From NCBI GenBank assembly GCA_910591455.2, contig OU342823.1, forward strand, positions 19,487,394-19,551,393: a stretch of DNA of 64,000 bases, read 5' to 3'. This DNA is from Pholis gunnellus (Eukaryota; Chordata; Actinopteri; Perciformes; Pholidae). Within the stretch, counting starts at the first letter, position 1. Every line of letters begins with the position of its first letter. This document shows, piece after piece, positions 40,201 to 53,819 of this stretch. Position numbers and translations under genes: made by a program. The notes beneath the pieces were generated by a model, which saw nothing but the letters and a program-made list of their open reading frames with translations, was not told the DNA's origin and made no database searches.

Positions 40201-41510
40201 TGCCTATTTATACATCCAATTGATCCAGAGAGCTCCCCCGAACGGAAGCTTGTGTTGAGGCCAAAGAGAACCCTCGCCAAGAGTCAGCGGACGCCTGAGC
40301 GGTTGAGCCGATGTGTTACGATGATTCATACAGTTACAGGATACAACGGTACAGGAACGTATTTTCAACATAGTGCCCGATGACTGTACAACAGGGTGCT
40401 GCGATTGAACGGCCACCAATAAGCTATCTGCCGATATTTGTTGTAAATAGTCTGATGGAGGCGTCTCTATGAAGGCAGATGAAGAAGAAAGATAGAACAC
40501 GCAAGACAATTTTTCTATGTGCCGCTAAAATGACGTCGTACTGTTTACGTCACGGTTGGTTACGTTACATGTGAGGTCAGAGTTCACTGAGGGGGAATCA
40601 CTGAAACACGACGCCAACAGGAGAATTCCTGAGAACCGGACCCGTCACGGAGGGACTCGTATAGTCTGGAAATGACTCCGATGGCCGGGGTTGGATCAAT
40701 ACTTCTAGAGAAACGAGTAAATGAGATGGATTTATCTTGCTCTGCCTCACTGAAACACACACACACCCACACAAATAAACAGATGCATTCGGTGCTCGGG
40801 CCCGTTGTACTGGAATTGTATTTATTGAAGCCGTGATATAACAGCATGAATAATAGTCGCTGTGAGTCCACTTCAGGGCCACGGCGGCCACAACCTCAGG
40901 AATCAGTGAGAGTGAATTATTCAAGCCACAGAGAGATATAATATGTATACAGATCACATACTGCAGGACTGAAATATTACAATATTATTGTATATATTAG
41001 ATTCTTCATTACCTGACCAATAAGACAATCTGTGCTATTTCTTGTAAAAGTAGGACCATGACTGGAGTATTTATAGCAAAGTCAGAAGGGAGAAATAAAG
41101 TGAATGTGTTTATTTAAGAGTCTGTGTTCAATCACAGCATGCGAGTGATGAATGTGTTTAATATTCACAGCTTTTACAGGAACTCTTCATCCACAGCGCC
41201 TGAGCAAAGTATTACCAAACAGCCATTTGTGTTGCTTGAAATAACGGACAAAGACAAACCGTTTTAGCTCAGGCTGCACAAAGCTCACTCCGTCCCGTGA
41301 GCTCCGCGCTGAGCGGCGTTTAGATGCTTCTTTACACTTTCCATCACACTAATTAAACTGACTGGGGAACAAAAGCCAACGTAGCCCATCCAGTTCCCTT
41401 AATTGCTTTTGACGCAATGCACAGATAATCACAGATAAGATCTACATTCAGTGTTAGAATTAGTACAATTTTTAATTAGCCTCTATTATAGAAGTCGTTT
41501 CCATGAAGGC

Positions 41511-41529
41511 AGAGAGAGAGAGAGAGAGA
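41511..41529. repeat. (AG)9 microsatellite
   Basis: Short uninterrupted AG tract. Confidence 0.9.
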
Positions 41530-44500
41530 CGGGGACTTTGTGTGACCACTGAAAGCACTCGAGTGAAGGAATGACCCGATTAAGATAAAGGCAATTACTT
41601 TATTACGATGCTCGACAATATTGCAACAGGACAACAGGACTGAGTGAGGCTCAGGCAAATATACTGTAGATGCTCCAGTATTACAGTTACCAACCATCAA
41701 AGGTCCTTTTTGCAACCATGAACTCTAATCTAATCTAACAAGTTCTTTCATTTGTAACTAAAACGTAGTTTTCTCTTTAAGCAAACACCCGCATTACACG
41801 ATGCGGTTTTTTTTAGGTCGACAAGACATCTGTGAACGCCGGATGAAAACCAGCCACAGCGTGGTCTGAGCAGGGGTCAGAGGTCATCGACCAGGAGTCA
41901 ACGAAGGGTCAGATAAATATCAAAGGAGGCCATTCCCACCCAAAAGAGGGGGAGCATCCAGAAACAAGAATAATCACGTGAAAGTAAGAATGGTTGTGCT
42001 TTCGTTACCTCAGAATGAGCCGGTTATACCTACACGGCTCATAGCCGCCATCTTTCTGCAGTTAGCCCAGAACGTACAAACCGAACACGGGCTCTAGATC
42101 GGAGCGTTCACATGTTCACGTCAGCCAGCGTAGCTTTCCTACACGCTACCCACTAGACCTTTGAGTGCATTTCTCCTATTTGCTGAGACAAACCGATCAA
42201 ACGCTCATCGCAGCGTTGTTTAGTTTAATGTCAAGACTTACAAAGTCTGGAAAATCCTTTCAAACGCTGGCTCAATTTTTAAAAATGAGGTCAAGCTTAA
42301 GGCGATAGTTTGTTCAAAAAAAAAGAAAAGAAAATGACATTTTGTGGTTTAAGTGTTTTCATTTAACAGCAATTATTTGTATTTCAATGCAAATGAACCA
42401 ACTGAATAAAAACCTGTCTCACTCAATAACCAGCATAAATAGCATCGGAACACATTTAGACCCGTGTTTGAGTTCACTGTTTCTAATCCACTTTCTTGAC
42501 ATCACTGAGGGCTTAATTCCCAAGCAGACGAGAAACAGGGAAATGAGACGGCTGGATCATCATCTCATACATGTGAGAGGTCAAAGTGTGTGTGTGCGGC
42601 GGGATTAGAAGAGCGATTAAATCAGATCCCAATCTGAGACGCCTTCAGTTATCAAGACAAGAAGGAAGGTTCTGAGGCTTTCGCTCGCAGTCCAGCCTGA
42701 ATTAATACAGTCGACTGAGAAATACGTCTCACGTTGAGTGCAAATCTATGTTTCATATTTGGAATAAGCTTTGCCCGAGAATTTTAATCCAAACGTTTCA
42801 GCGCGTGCGTTCCTGAGAGGTTTGGAAATGAGATTCTGCTGTCGTGTATAATCCACTTCTATAATGACTTCCCTGTAAAAGGGATAGATAGTCTGAGCCC
42901 ACGGGGGGGTTTTTGCTAAGTAACTATGTCAGAGAGCCACAGCTACTCACCGCTCGCTATAAATACACACTGTGTCTGCTGAGCAGCACACGTCCACAGC
43001 TCTGCTTTATACTGTAAACAGACATCTTTCCGTGTCCTGCCCATACAGGTGACAGCCGGCGTACAGCGGAGCCTCTATGAAGGGTCGCTTTGTGCTAGTT
43101 TAATGTTTTCCCCCAACAAAAGGGCCATCTGTGGCGCGCTGCCATAGTTTTATCACGCCTGCCACTGAAACATTGATGGTAAAAAAAAATCCCATTATAG
43201 AGTCTTAAATCAATTCATAAAGCCACGCCAAGTGGCGAACAAGTCGAGAGTTTGAAAGGGGCAGGAGGGTTCTTTGAAGCCAGTATATTAGCGTCGATAA
43301 CGTCACGTTGAGTCCCTTCTAACGAGCTTTAACGAGCTTTATCAAGCGAAGTTAACGAGTGGCATCAGAGCCAAGATCCCCATAAATGTCCCGGTCGTAT
43401 TTCATCCAGAGCAAGATGGCACCAGGTGGCTCGTCATAAAGAGCAACATTCTCCAGACGACCGGAACCAAATGTCAAAATCAGGTATTCAAAGCAGCGGA
43501 GGCGCTACAATGTGACGGGATGCTACTTCAGAATCCTGTCCTTCCAAATGCATTGACACAAACCATGTACAGTCAAAATAATAGCCACAGTAAAGCAGCA
43601 CAATAGTCTATAAACTAAATGTGATTTACAGGATGAACATGACATGAAGTTCACCATCAGCTGTCAGAGACCAATGATTATGAAGGATCCAGTCCAGGGT
43701 GAGGAAAAGGGGGACAATGGCAAAGAAACTCTTTATTTGTTCTGAAAGCACAGCAGAACCAGACATTGGTTTGTGCCATTTCTGTCTCTCTTTAGATTCT
43801 ACAGAATGATGGAGGGAGGCATCCACATGTGAAATGATGAGCACTGGCATCAATACAGCTATCAGAAATGTCCTGAGGAAATACGCATCCCCAGCTGGGC
43901 ATCTTAGAACATGAGGGGGGAAATACTATCTGGTGAATTGAAGTGGTTGAATCTTATCCCAGCGATCTATCTGATATGCAGCAGAAGGCTTAAACATGTA
44001 GATAAGACTTCATTTACACGAGCTTCAACAAACAGTGTGAACCACAGAACAGGAGCTAAGCAGTACACATTAAATATGATGAGTGGTGCAGAAAGCAGAC
44101 ACATAAACCCACAGCTCTGGGTTGAAATAATATCTAATAATCAGCTGAATATAAAGTACGAGGAGAAAATGTGACAACTAATCTTAAATGGGGAAAAAAA
44201 GCCTATTGACTTTACAATAACACTAATATTACAGGGAAACATATTGTTATACAAGAGTACATGCAGTAATACAAAATACCGTGTTACATAACAAAACCAC
44301 ACGTGAAGAACCGAACATGAAAGCACCGTATACAGTAACGCGCATGTCATCAACATTTTTGAAAGCATGACTTTTACTTGTAACAGAGTATTTCTACACT
44401 GTGGTATTACAGTTTTACTTAAGTGAAAAGAGCTTAAAGACAAAGTGTATTTGTCTGCTCAAAATCTTGATAATGGTCCAAACAACTGTCATAAAGCTTC

Positions 44501-44602
44501 TTTCCCCAGTTTCACACACAAGTAACGCTCCAAGTGTTTGTTGAAGTGATCTGCTGTCTGTAAGTTGACCTGATGGAGACTCTATGGACCGTATAGCTTA
44601 CT

Positions 44603-44623
44603 TATATATATATATATATATAT
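44603..44623. repeat. (TA)10 microsatellite
   Basis: TA tract 25 bp to the left of a long TG tract. Confidence 0.93.
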
Positions 44624-44647
44624 CACAGCCTAAAGGCCGTGAGTAAG

Positions 44648-44648
<1 letters not shown>

Positions 44649-44712
<64 letters not shown>
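44649..44712. repeat. (TG)32 microsatellite
   Basis: Uninterrupted TG tract of 64 bp. A further (CA)n run follows at about 44809-44831. Confidence 0.97.
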
Positions 44713-44713
<1 letters not shown>

Positions 44714-47700
44714 CCCAGCAACTGAAGCCAAACCCAAACCCCCCCATGCACAAACACACCAGGACACCCATGAGTCATTCTGACAGCACAGCCGTGCACA
44801 TCGCACAGACACACTCACACACACACACACAGAAACATATCTCCGGCTGTTCAGGCCACTGACCATACATCCTGTAAGCACAACAACCATGCGGCTGTGC
44901 CCTTCATTGCCCTAAGTCGGTTCCTTTGCGATCAGACAGAAGAGCATACATAACATGCACTTTGCGTTACGAGGCCACAGCCCACATTTCCTCTGTAAAG
45001 AGCCGTTTACATCAGGTCGACTGCTTCATGGAGCTCCGTGTCTTTCCCACAGTCATGTGTCTCATGCAGCCTGCTGTCGTCTTACTTTAACCTCCACGTC
45101 CTCGCCCCCCCGGCGTATTCCTCCGAGACCTAACCCCTGATGCTGGAGTCTACTCATGAGAGTAAAATGTTTACGTTTGACATTAAAGATGTAGATAATG
45201 TCCTCACAGATCTAATCTCTAACTGCAGGACATTTCTGCTCCATCATGGCTGTAGCACCAAAATAAAGTCCAGAGCGAGCCCCTCGCATTATCTTCACAT
45301 CGATGCTTCGGACGAAGCAACGGGGAAAGCACATGAGATGGAGTGCCAGCGGGTAGTCGTGCAGCCGGCCTCTCTGGACTGTTTAAATATGAGTAACACT
45401 TCCTGAACCTGAGTTTCCACTCACTAAAAATAATCACCAAAGAGGGGGGGGGGATGTCTGGGGTGTGTTGATTTAGCAGATTTGTTGCTGAGGTCCTCAT
45501 AAATGGTCGTGTTCAACACGAGGAGATTGTATCGTCTCCTGCTGATAAAACCTTATCACCGTCAGAGGAAGCTGTGAAATCAGTGCAGGAAAAAATAAAG
45601 TGATATTTTTGCTCCTCTGATGTTCTCACGCTCCTCCTGTGTGTACTTCAGTTAAGTTCAAGATACAAGACTGTTAGCAGTCACAGCGCAACTTTTGCAA
45701 AAGGGCAACCAACCAAATTCTTCACGTGAAGTTCGGTTCTACTCATCGTGACTCAGTGAAAGCAGTTGTAAAATGTCTTCCGTGGTTCTGGAGGGAGCTT
45801 TCAAACGTCATCTCAGCCGAGGTTCAAACACTGGCGATAAGAGAAGAAACTGAACAGAGGAGCTGCTGGGTGCACTTGTTTCATGGCTCCATGTTCAGTG
45901 GCGGCATGTCAGTCGGGCGTGCCGAATTGTAATTAAAGCCCTCCAGGTGCTGGACTGTCCACTGTCAACGAGCGATGAGAACGTGCAAAGATCTCGACAC
46001 AATCCCCATAATTTAAAAGTAAAAATGTGTTTCTACAGAGGCATTAGAAGCCTTTTATTCCTGAATGAGGGAGGGTATTCTATTTCAGAGGAAGTGATTT
46101 CTTTTGTCCCATCTTGTTTCACACCCAGAACTTTGGCAGTGAGGCAACAAACAGGTTTTCGACCAACAGGTACAACTGTTTGGCTTTGCTGCGTTGCAGA
46201 AGCTGTCAAATGACACAGACCTACATGTCTGCTGTAGTATTTCTGCTCTAAAGACGCAGCGACCTGTCACGGGTTTGGAAAACAATAATAGGGTTTCTTT
46301 TACTATTACAGGTGTTTGTCGGTTTATGCACTATAGTGATGACCTCTCTAGCCTCTCCATTTTTAAATCTCATACATCTCTCTGAAAGGTGGCTATCAAT
46401 CAGAGAGAGAGAGCTCTCTGGCTCCATTTAAAACAGTTCATAATGTCTGGGACAAGAAGCTGGCAGAAAATCTATCGGATAGAGGCGGTGGAGAGGACAA
46501 TGGTGCTGATGCAGAAAAGTGAGATTTAAAAGTTTTCTGGCAAATAGCTGTTGAGTCTCACTTCTTTGAATGAGGACGGGATGGAGGAAGTTTTCAAGCC
46601 CAATTCTTCTTAATCTACAAGGAGACAGGTATCGACTGCTCCTCCATAGACTGAAAAACACAAACAGCACCGAGGAGGGAGCCTCCGGATAAACAAAGAC
46701 GTTTTTTCAGCAAAGATCATTCCTCCACAATCAAAACGTGTTATTTATAGCTCACCGTAGCTCCAGTCTCCAGAGCTCATAACTGCTTCTTGTGTAAGAG
46801 ACAGGGGAAGGGGGCATTGCATTCTGCAGCTGAGCAATCAATGCCGTGATTAATGGAGCTAATTTTACCTGGACACCGCGGATCATTACTTCCTGCTCTC
46901 CGTCCCCCCCCCCTTCCTCCCGTCTATATGGAAGTCAGCGTGGATAATGTGTTTGCTTCACTAATGAGAGTCCCGCAGAGAGGCAGAGGACGGCGGAGGG
47001 CAAAGCCACGGACGACAAGTCCTCCGGGACGGCAGCCTGGCAGGCAAGAGATGCTATCTGCAGCAGCCGCTGAAAGCAGCGCCGCAGATCAACGCAGTCG
47101 TGACCTTCTCCGCGGCGTCTGGCGCTGACAACGTGTTGACTTGAGATGTTATCCTGCATACCTGTCTCATAACAATATTTCATTAGAGGATGGAGAGTTT
47201 CAGACTCCGAAAAAAGTTGTCTCGGTTACTTTTGAATGAGAAATGTTAAATCACATGTAGATAATGAAACACTTTACTTTTAGCTTGCTAGCTGCCGCTA
47301 ATAACCCATGAATAAGGCTGAATCTTAACATAACCTGTAAGCCTACGAAACAAAGCAGTATTAAATGCTTTGGCCTAGAAAGGAAGCCTGGTTAGGGTGC
47401 TACTGTAGTAAGCTAGTTAGCTGGGCGTGCTAATGTGTGCGAGCACATTGTTTAATCTATTCCTCACACTTTTTTCTTGTATTTTTGGTTTGGGAAAGGC
47501 AAAAAAAAAAAGAAAAAACACCCTGACTATCACCCATCCTATAGACGGAGCCGGATCCCCATGCACACCGCTTAAAACCTGACAGTTTTGCTAGCGACGG
47601 TTGCTAAGCTATGATTAGACAATAGCCTGTTTGGGGTTTATTGGATGGTCAATTAGCAGTAAAATATGCCTGACACTGCAAAGCACATACTGCAGCATTC

Positions 47701-49741
47701 ATAAGATACAATCTCAGTTTTGGGTTTGAAAAACCTCGACAGTTGGTGTTTTTCTTCGTTTTTAAGCTTCAAAACCACAAAATGCATTGCAGTTAAGATA
47801 AGATCAACATAAGGTCAAGGCTGGTTTTCATCCAGCAGCAACAATAAGTAAAAGTTGACCTCAACCTTGAGCTCAGTTTCAGGGTCATATGTGCGAATTC
47901 TTCTCTGTGAGTTTAGGTTTGCACGGCTGCAAAGGCCGCCTGAGACCGCCGTTTGAAAAACACGGAACCTCCTGAGGCTGCTTTTCTCAGGACGACCCCT
48001 ACAAAACATGAACTTGTGACCCGTGTAGGCCAAGAGAGAGAAGAATAAGCCCACAGGGGCTCGTACAATAGATGTGTGAGGCTGACAACATGAGTCAGCT
48101 GAGCTCTGTGACTCCATTAACTATTGAAGTACTGGACAGTGTCCCTTCATGAGGAGTAAAGTACTATATTTTGTTCTTATATACTGCAATCCTCAGAGTG
48201 GGAAAGCTTTTATAAGGGAAATCAGTATCAGTATCAGTATGTAATGCAGCAGATGGTCCTCGACGCTTTGCCTGAATCTATATTACCTTAATCTACATAG
48301 TGAGATAACGCCTGCCGCTCCGAGCTCATCAGCTAGATTGTAGGTCTGTGCCATATTGTGCCCTCATTACCATTAAACCCAGTGCTTACTGGGAGGGATA
48401 GCAAATGGACGCTACAGGGAGCAAGTGAAAGTACAGAAGAGAACTATTTCTGTACTTCATTTATGTCTGTTCTTCGTTAAGTGTTAAGTCTCTTCCTCTG
48501 TGTCTCAATCCATCAGCCCCATACCGCTGAAGTTAATGATGTGAACATAGGACACACAGCAGCGGTGCCGGAGACAGCTGGAGAACCAGGAACTAGAAAG
48601 CTCTCAGTCAAAACATGCTGGGAAATCTAAACAAAATGTCAGCAATTACAAAAAAGAAGAATCTAATACTGTTACAACAAGTGCAGAAAACACTTTCAAC
48701 AAAAGCACAATATGTCTCATTTGAGTGTCTGGAATGTAGAATATCCCCTGGGTATGTTTTCATATGCATGCAGGTTTTATTCCGAGCAGATTTCAGGGAG
48801 AAGGTGCACGGACGAAAAAACCATTAGGAACCAATGATGGGAATGATAGAAATTGGAAACAGATTACGAGCCCGTCTGGTCCGAGCAGCTTCATTCGAAG
48901 CCTGCAGACACAGAAGTGGGTATTTCTTTGTAGATGCAGAGTCCGGTGTGTTGCAGTAGAGAGGTGTCATTGATTATTACATTCAATATGGTGCTGTGTT
49001 AGAACATCTTAGTTTTTCGTCCTCCATCTGAATTCTTGCGTCCTCACAGAGCGGGTTTATTGCTGCGGGAATAAGAAGAGGGTCTATTCTGTTGTACGAG
49101 GGGAGACGGCTCTCTGCCTTTGAATGGACCTGAAGAAGATTGGAATATGGCTTTCATCTGTAACACTCCACATAGTGACAGTAACTATTCTACTTCTCAA
49201 CAAAAAGTGAAAGAAAAAAACATCATGGCATGGCCCGGTTCACCTCTTTGAAGGAATGATAGAGGATCTCTGAATGGATGTGGGAGGAATGACATGAAAG
49301 GCTGACATATGATCAAGCTGTGAATATAAAGAAATATAAAAAATACATTTTAGATCCCAGGTATGGTTCTTTCATATGCAAATAGATAAATACATTTAAG
49401 AAAAGTGTATCAAAAGACCTGGCGTTTCTTGATCATCGGTATCTTGTTAGCTTGGCTGTATTCCTGCAGGGAACGACGCGACCATACACGCGTGAACACG
49501 GGCATGAACAAGACATGGATGCATGGCAACATCTTTTCAAGTGTATTTATTGATCGACAGAGCGGAGGATGACACAGAGAGACATGGAAAGTCATCGGGG
49601 AGCCTCTCCGAACACGATCACATGACTGGACAGGTCAACTGACTGTGAGCTAAACCCTAACCCTCCATAGCTGTTGTGCCTGTCGAGCTTTTTTGTTCTT
49701 GCACGGCTTATACGGAATTTATAAAGAAAATGGTGGTTGTG

Positions 49742-49787
49742 ATCTCAAAATTCATAGTCAATTTTGAAACTTTGAAAATTTTGAGAT
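49742..49787. repeat. 11-bp inverted repeat, 24-bp spacer
   Basis: atctcaaaatt (49742-49752) is matched by aattttgagat (49777-49787). The spacer itself contains aattttga-type partial palindromes, so alternative foldings exist. Confidence 0.8.
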
Positions 49788-50396
49788 TTCAGACGGCTTC
49801 TCGTGTCCGGCCGGCACTCGTCCCTTCTGTTCGCTGAAACTGTTGCTAGCAGATATGACCAGCTAGCTGGCTCGGCTCAATTTAGCTCCATGGAATGGTT
49901 GAAAATATAAATAATTGCTCTTGTATTGCAGTGTAAACCTAGTTAGTAGTATTCTAAAAATTATAAAGAAAAATGTATTGTCAGACTACTTTAATTCGAA
50001 CACAACTGTGTTTAGCTGCTTAGCTAATATACTTGGACAAGACAGGATAGATTTTTTGCTTTATCGTTCGTATTTTCTTTCCTAATGTTGCAAGAGGCTG
50101 AGAGGATGAAGACCAACTAATGTGTTTGGGGAACATAACATGTTCATTTTTGGTACAACCTTGGCTGGGGCTGCTTAAAACTTCCCCCGATCCAATGAAG
50201 AGCATCACAGAACTGCTAACGTTAGCCCAAACGTTGCATTCAGGACCGGCCTCCACAGAGAGGAAATACTACACAGCGGACATGCTAGTTGTGGACTGGG
50301 AACTTTTGTACTCTATAACCCCAAAAACTAAATGTAACCTAGTTAGTTTATCTTGTTCAGTTTGGCTTTGTAATGCTCATTTACTACTGTCCCGTC

Positions 50397-50432
50397 AGTA
50401 GTAAGCTAGTTAGCCTTAACTAGCTTACTACT
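50397..50432. repeat. perfect 16-bp inverted repeat with 4-bp loop
   Basis: agtagtaagctagtta (50397-50412) and taactagcttactact (50417-50432) flank gcct. Part of the arm (agtaagctagttagc) also occurs at about 47408, which suggests that it belongs to a dispersed repeat. Confidence 0.9.
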
Positions 50433-51005
50433 AGCTAGTTAGCTTTTAGCTAATTTTGAACAATGAGTGAGTTGGCAAAGGAGGTGCTGAGTTGTCATAC
50501 AGAAAAAAAGTAGGACTACTTTCAATAAATGCCATGAAATTAACATAATGATCCGACAAATACAGAATAGAAAGAGAAAAGAGTGGAGCCAAAGAATGTT
50601 ATCTTTGAATATGGATGATTCACTGACTGCTGCTGCAGCCTAGAAGTAGGCCTCAACGACCATTACTCTGTGTCTGTGTCTCCTTTATATGTTTTAACCT
50701 TTTTCATCCGGGCCAAAGCAACAGCTTGACCCCTGCGCAAATATATACGCCTCTCGGATATATGGTCCTTAAGAAGGGCTATTAAGCAGTGCACCGTAAG
50801 GACCCGGGTTAAATGAAAATGTATTACTTGAGCCAATGACAGCAAGAGGAGGAGGAGGGCTGACAAAAACAGCACCGTAGAAAAACAGCCCTGGCCAGTG
50901 GAGGTCAGTTTAGCAGCGATATTTTAGCCTCGCCGCCGCAAAAGAAGCTGCCGGGCCCACAAGGTTTGTCCAGGCTACAGTTGTGAGGTTGACATGCTTG
51001 CAAAT

Positions 51006-51034
51006 ACACACACACACACACATACACACACACA
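51006..51034. repeat. (AC)n microsatellite, interrupted
   Basis: AC tract with a single CATA interruption. Confidence 0.92.
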
Positions 51035-51489
51035 GGACCATGATGCAGAAAGAGATTGACTCATGGAAGCCAGCCAGCCAGAGTCCGAGGCATCGATGCA
51101 ACATTGGGTTTGTACACAAACGTATTACTTCTCTAACACCCACACTGCACTTTGCTCAGGGCACACTTATGGCACACATGTAGACAAACAGAAGTAAAAC
51201 AAAGAGTGCTGACTGACTCTCTCTTTTGTTTTTACCATTAAACTGCTTGTATTACTGCTACAGGGTTGGTACATATATTCTACACACACACAAATAGGCG
51301 CGTGGACACACTCTGTGTTTACAGAAATGGAGCGAGAATAGACAATGAGTAAGAGCCTCGAGGAAAAAGCACCGATCTAAACATAGCCGGGCATATAATG
51401 CCTTTGTCCAAAAGCAGAGAGGCAATTTCACCACTGAACAGTCCTGTGATGAGAACCGATGAAGTGTTATCCCTAAGAGTGTAATTTCA

Positions 51490-51490
<1 letters not shown>

Positions 51491-51534
<44 letters not shown>
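51491..51534. repeat. (CA)22 microsatellite
   Basis: Uninterrupted CA tract of 44 bp. Confidence 0.97.
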
Positions 51535-51536
<2 letters not shown>

Positions 51537-52039
51537 TTTAGAAACCGCAGTCAGTAAACTTGCTTGACCTCACCTTCTTTGTTGTAAGTAAACTGTATGT
51601 CAAATGTGTCCCAGCAAAGCTAGAATAAACAGTAGCGGGCCGTAGACGGCTCCAGTTTCACATTCAATCTGCAGTAAAAAATATACAGCCGCACACAAAT
51701 GGACTGCTGAGCTCTCAGGCCCAGATCAACACAGTTATTGCTGAATCACTTTTTTATTTCCTGCTGCTTTATTTCTGGAGTTCAGAGTTCACCGTAGTTC
51801 GAGCCAATATCCCTGTGCACCGCAGGTCGGCCTTTGTCTGCACTACACTGGTACCAGACATTTTTCAAGTTGCTTAAAATCCAACTGAAATCACATTTAG
51901 TCGAATATCAGTCTGCTGGGGAGGAGGTGTCGGTGTCTGTTTGAGCTCCTGCAGGGGGCCGAAGACACAAAGTAGACAAAGCTTGTGAAAGAAACAATAG
52001 AGCTCGTTAGTCCGAGTGTTACAAGTGTAATAAGAACTA

Positions 52040-52415
52040 GCAGCATCCATAGGATGGCAACGTCAGCCTGTTGGACTGTTCAGTACTTTCCAAACTGAAA
52101 TATCGCAACTGTTGGATGTTTGCCATCAGATTTTGTACAGCTATCCACGGCGCCCAGACAATAAATGCTAATAACTTTAACTCCAGAGGAATCATCAGGT
52201 AAACTTTAAATGAGTTCAAGACTTCCCACCAGTCTCAGCTTTACTGTATTTAGTGCTAATTAGCATGTTAGCATGCTGAATTAAGATGGCGAACATGGTA
52301 AACATTACACCTGCTGAACATGGTCTGCATCGTCATTGTGAGCGTGTTAGCGTGCTGGTGTTAGCATCTAGCTTAAAGCACCGCTGCACATCAGTACAGC
52401 ATCACAATGCTGTGC
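52040..52415 (+). repeat. dispersed teleost TTAGCATG-type repeat, copy 3
   Basis: The segment holds ttagtgctaattagcatg and ttagcatgctgaattaag, then gaacatggtaaacattacac, cattgtgagcgtgttagc and aaagcaccgctgc in order. The left part (ggatgtttgccatcag, ccagaggaatcatcag) fits the upstream half of a repeat that I recognise from many percomorph genomes. The reverse complement of parts of it appears at 3190-3362 and 4106-4250, so the family is supported within the window. No coding capacity is visible. Confidence 0.75.
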
Positions 52416-52592
52416 ACTAACATAAGATAATTGCTTTTTTTCAAAATTATTTTGTGGTGTCATGGATCTTCAATAAATACAAATCCTCTTTGTTTTGGGA
52501 AGTGGTTGGTCCACATGAGTGCTCGACAGGAACGCTGGGTGTTCAAGTTCCCCTCTTCTCTCCAAGTTTCAAACCAAATCAATACCACACTG

Positions 52593-52593
<1 letters not shown>

Positions 52594-52623
<30 letters not shown>
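52594..52623. repeat. (AC)15 microsatellite
   Basis: Uninterrupted AC tract. Confidence 0.96.
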
Positions 52624-52626
<3 letters not shown>

Positions 52627-52980
52627 ACATACAAGTGAAAAGATGAGCAGAGAGGTCGGAGGCAGCTCTTAATCATATATTGATCAATTTATTCATTCTG
52701 TCAGGACACGTTTCCCCGTTGTCCCAAAGTCTTACACAAAGAAGTCATTGTGAGATGTCCAATTTGTTTTGACCAGAAAACAGGAAAGAAAGAAAAGAAC
52801 CCGGTGTGTGTGATCATGAAAACAGACACACACATTCAAAGACCGCTCGCTGTCACAGCGTGGGACGCGACATGTTCGCTGAATCCAATATGATTTGCCA
52901 ATTACCCATCAGATCCTCCCACAATGTACCACTTACATCTTTTAAAGGTTTTTCCTGTATTCAATTGTACCTGGAGGTAA

Positions 52981-53014
52981 GGGGGGGAGGGGGAGGGGGA
53001 GAGGGGGAGGGGAG
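52981..53014. repeat. G-rich purine tract with quadruplex potential
   Basis: Several runs of four or more G, separated by single A or AGA spacers, lie on the plus strand. The sequence fits a G-quadruplex motif; the opposite (mmp16 sense) strand is C-rich. Confidence 0.8.
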
Positions 53015-53819
53015 TACACTTAAAAATAAATGCAAACAGTATTTTCAAGAGGAAACCTCCTCCTCAGCTTTTGAGGGGTTCCAAAGCCGCGTTGAGCAGA
53101 ACCGGTTGGATGTACAGTAAACGCTTGCATGCACGTTGACACAGGCACTGATCTTTGACTCGGCGTCTCACTTCGTGGGTCCTCAAGTCAGGAGACGAGA
53201 GCATTCTGGGAACCGTGAGCTCTCTCAAAACAAGGCAGTCAACAGGATTCTTTTTTTAAGAAATGGTCTGTCCATTCACAAACAACCATTCAGAATGACC
53301 ATGTCGGATGCACACTGAGGGGAATATGGGCTGAGGACACAAAGAATAACATCAGCAAAATCCAATACCGAGCGCTCGAGCTCATAATTAGCCTGATTTC
53401 TGTTGTATGGAAATGATAAAAGTAACAGTAACAAAATATCTTAACACACAAAAATAGTGGCTTTGCTCCAGAACCTTCCTACATCTTTACATTACTCTCA
53501 ATACAGGCTGACCCGACTGTGTGTTCTGTCCAGAATGGCTCAGCAAGCCAGTGCTGAGAACTCTGGGTAATAAAAACCATGAAATACCAATTACAAACAA
53601 CAAAAAAAAGACAAAAGCGGTATACAAATTAAAAAAAAATGATGAAAAAAAAGTCCAAGAACAAGCAAAAACCAAGCACAAGTAGTATGATCTATAATTA
53701 AGGCGAGTTAAAATATTGCAGAATAATTTGGCCGCTGTGTCTCAGACAGTCAGAGCTCCCTGACTCTTAATCGCTGCAAGGATCCAGAGAGGAGGGAGGA
53801 AAGGATGAACAACAAAAAG

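Larger units (their letters stand above)
33762..49741. other. non-genic flank downstream of mmp16
   Basis: Contains the listed microsatellites and homopolymers and long unique-looking stretches, including AT-rich blocks with TAATTA/AATTAG-type sites (35340-35560, 37320-37450, 38930-39030). No gene recognised. The stretches could hold regulatory elements, which the sequence alone cannot show. Confidence 0.55.
50433..52039. other. non-genic sequence
   Basis: Two AC microsatellites and otherwise no recognisable feature. Confidence 0.6.

Noticed and set aside
46853..47128. Arg/Pro-rich 91-codon frame resembling a first exon
   Set aside because: No credible donor site or homologous protein; composition follows from a GC-rich patch and a C10 run.
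49650..49672. Telomere-like taaaccctaaccct
   Set aside because: Only about two units, well within chance; not an interstitial telomeric array.
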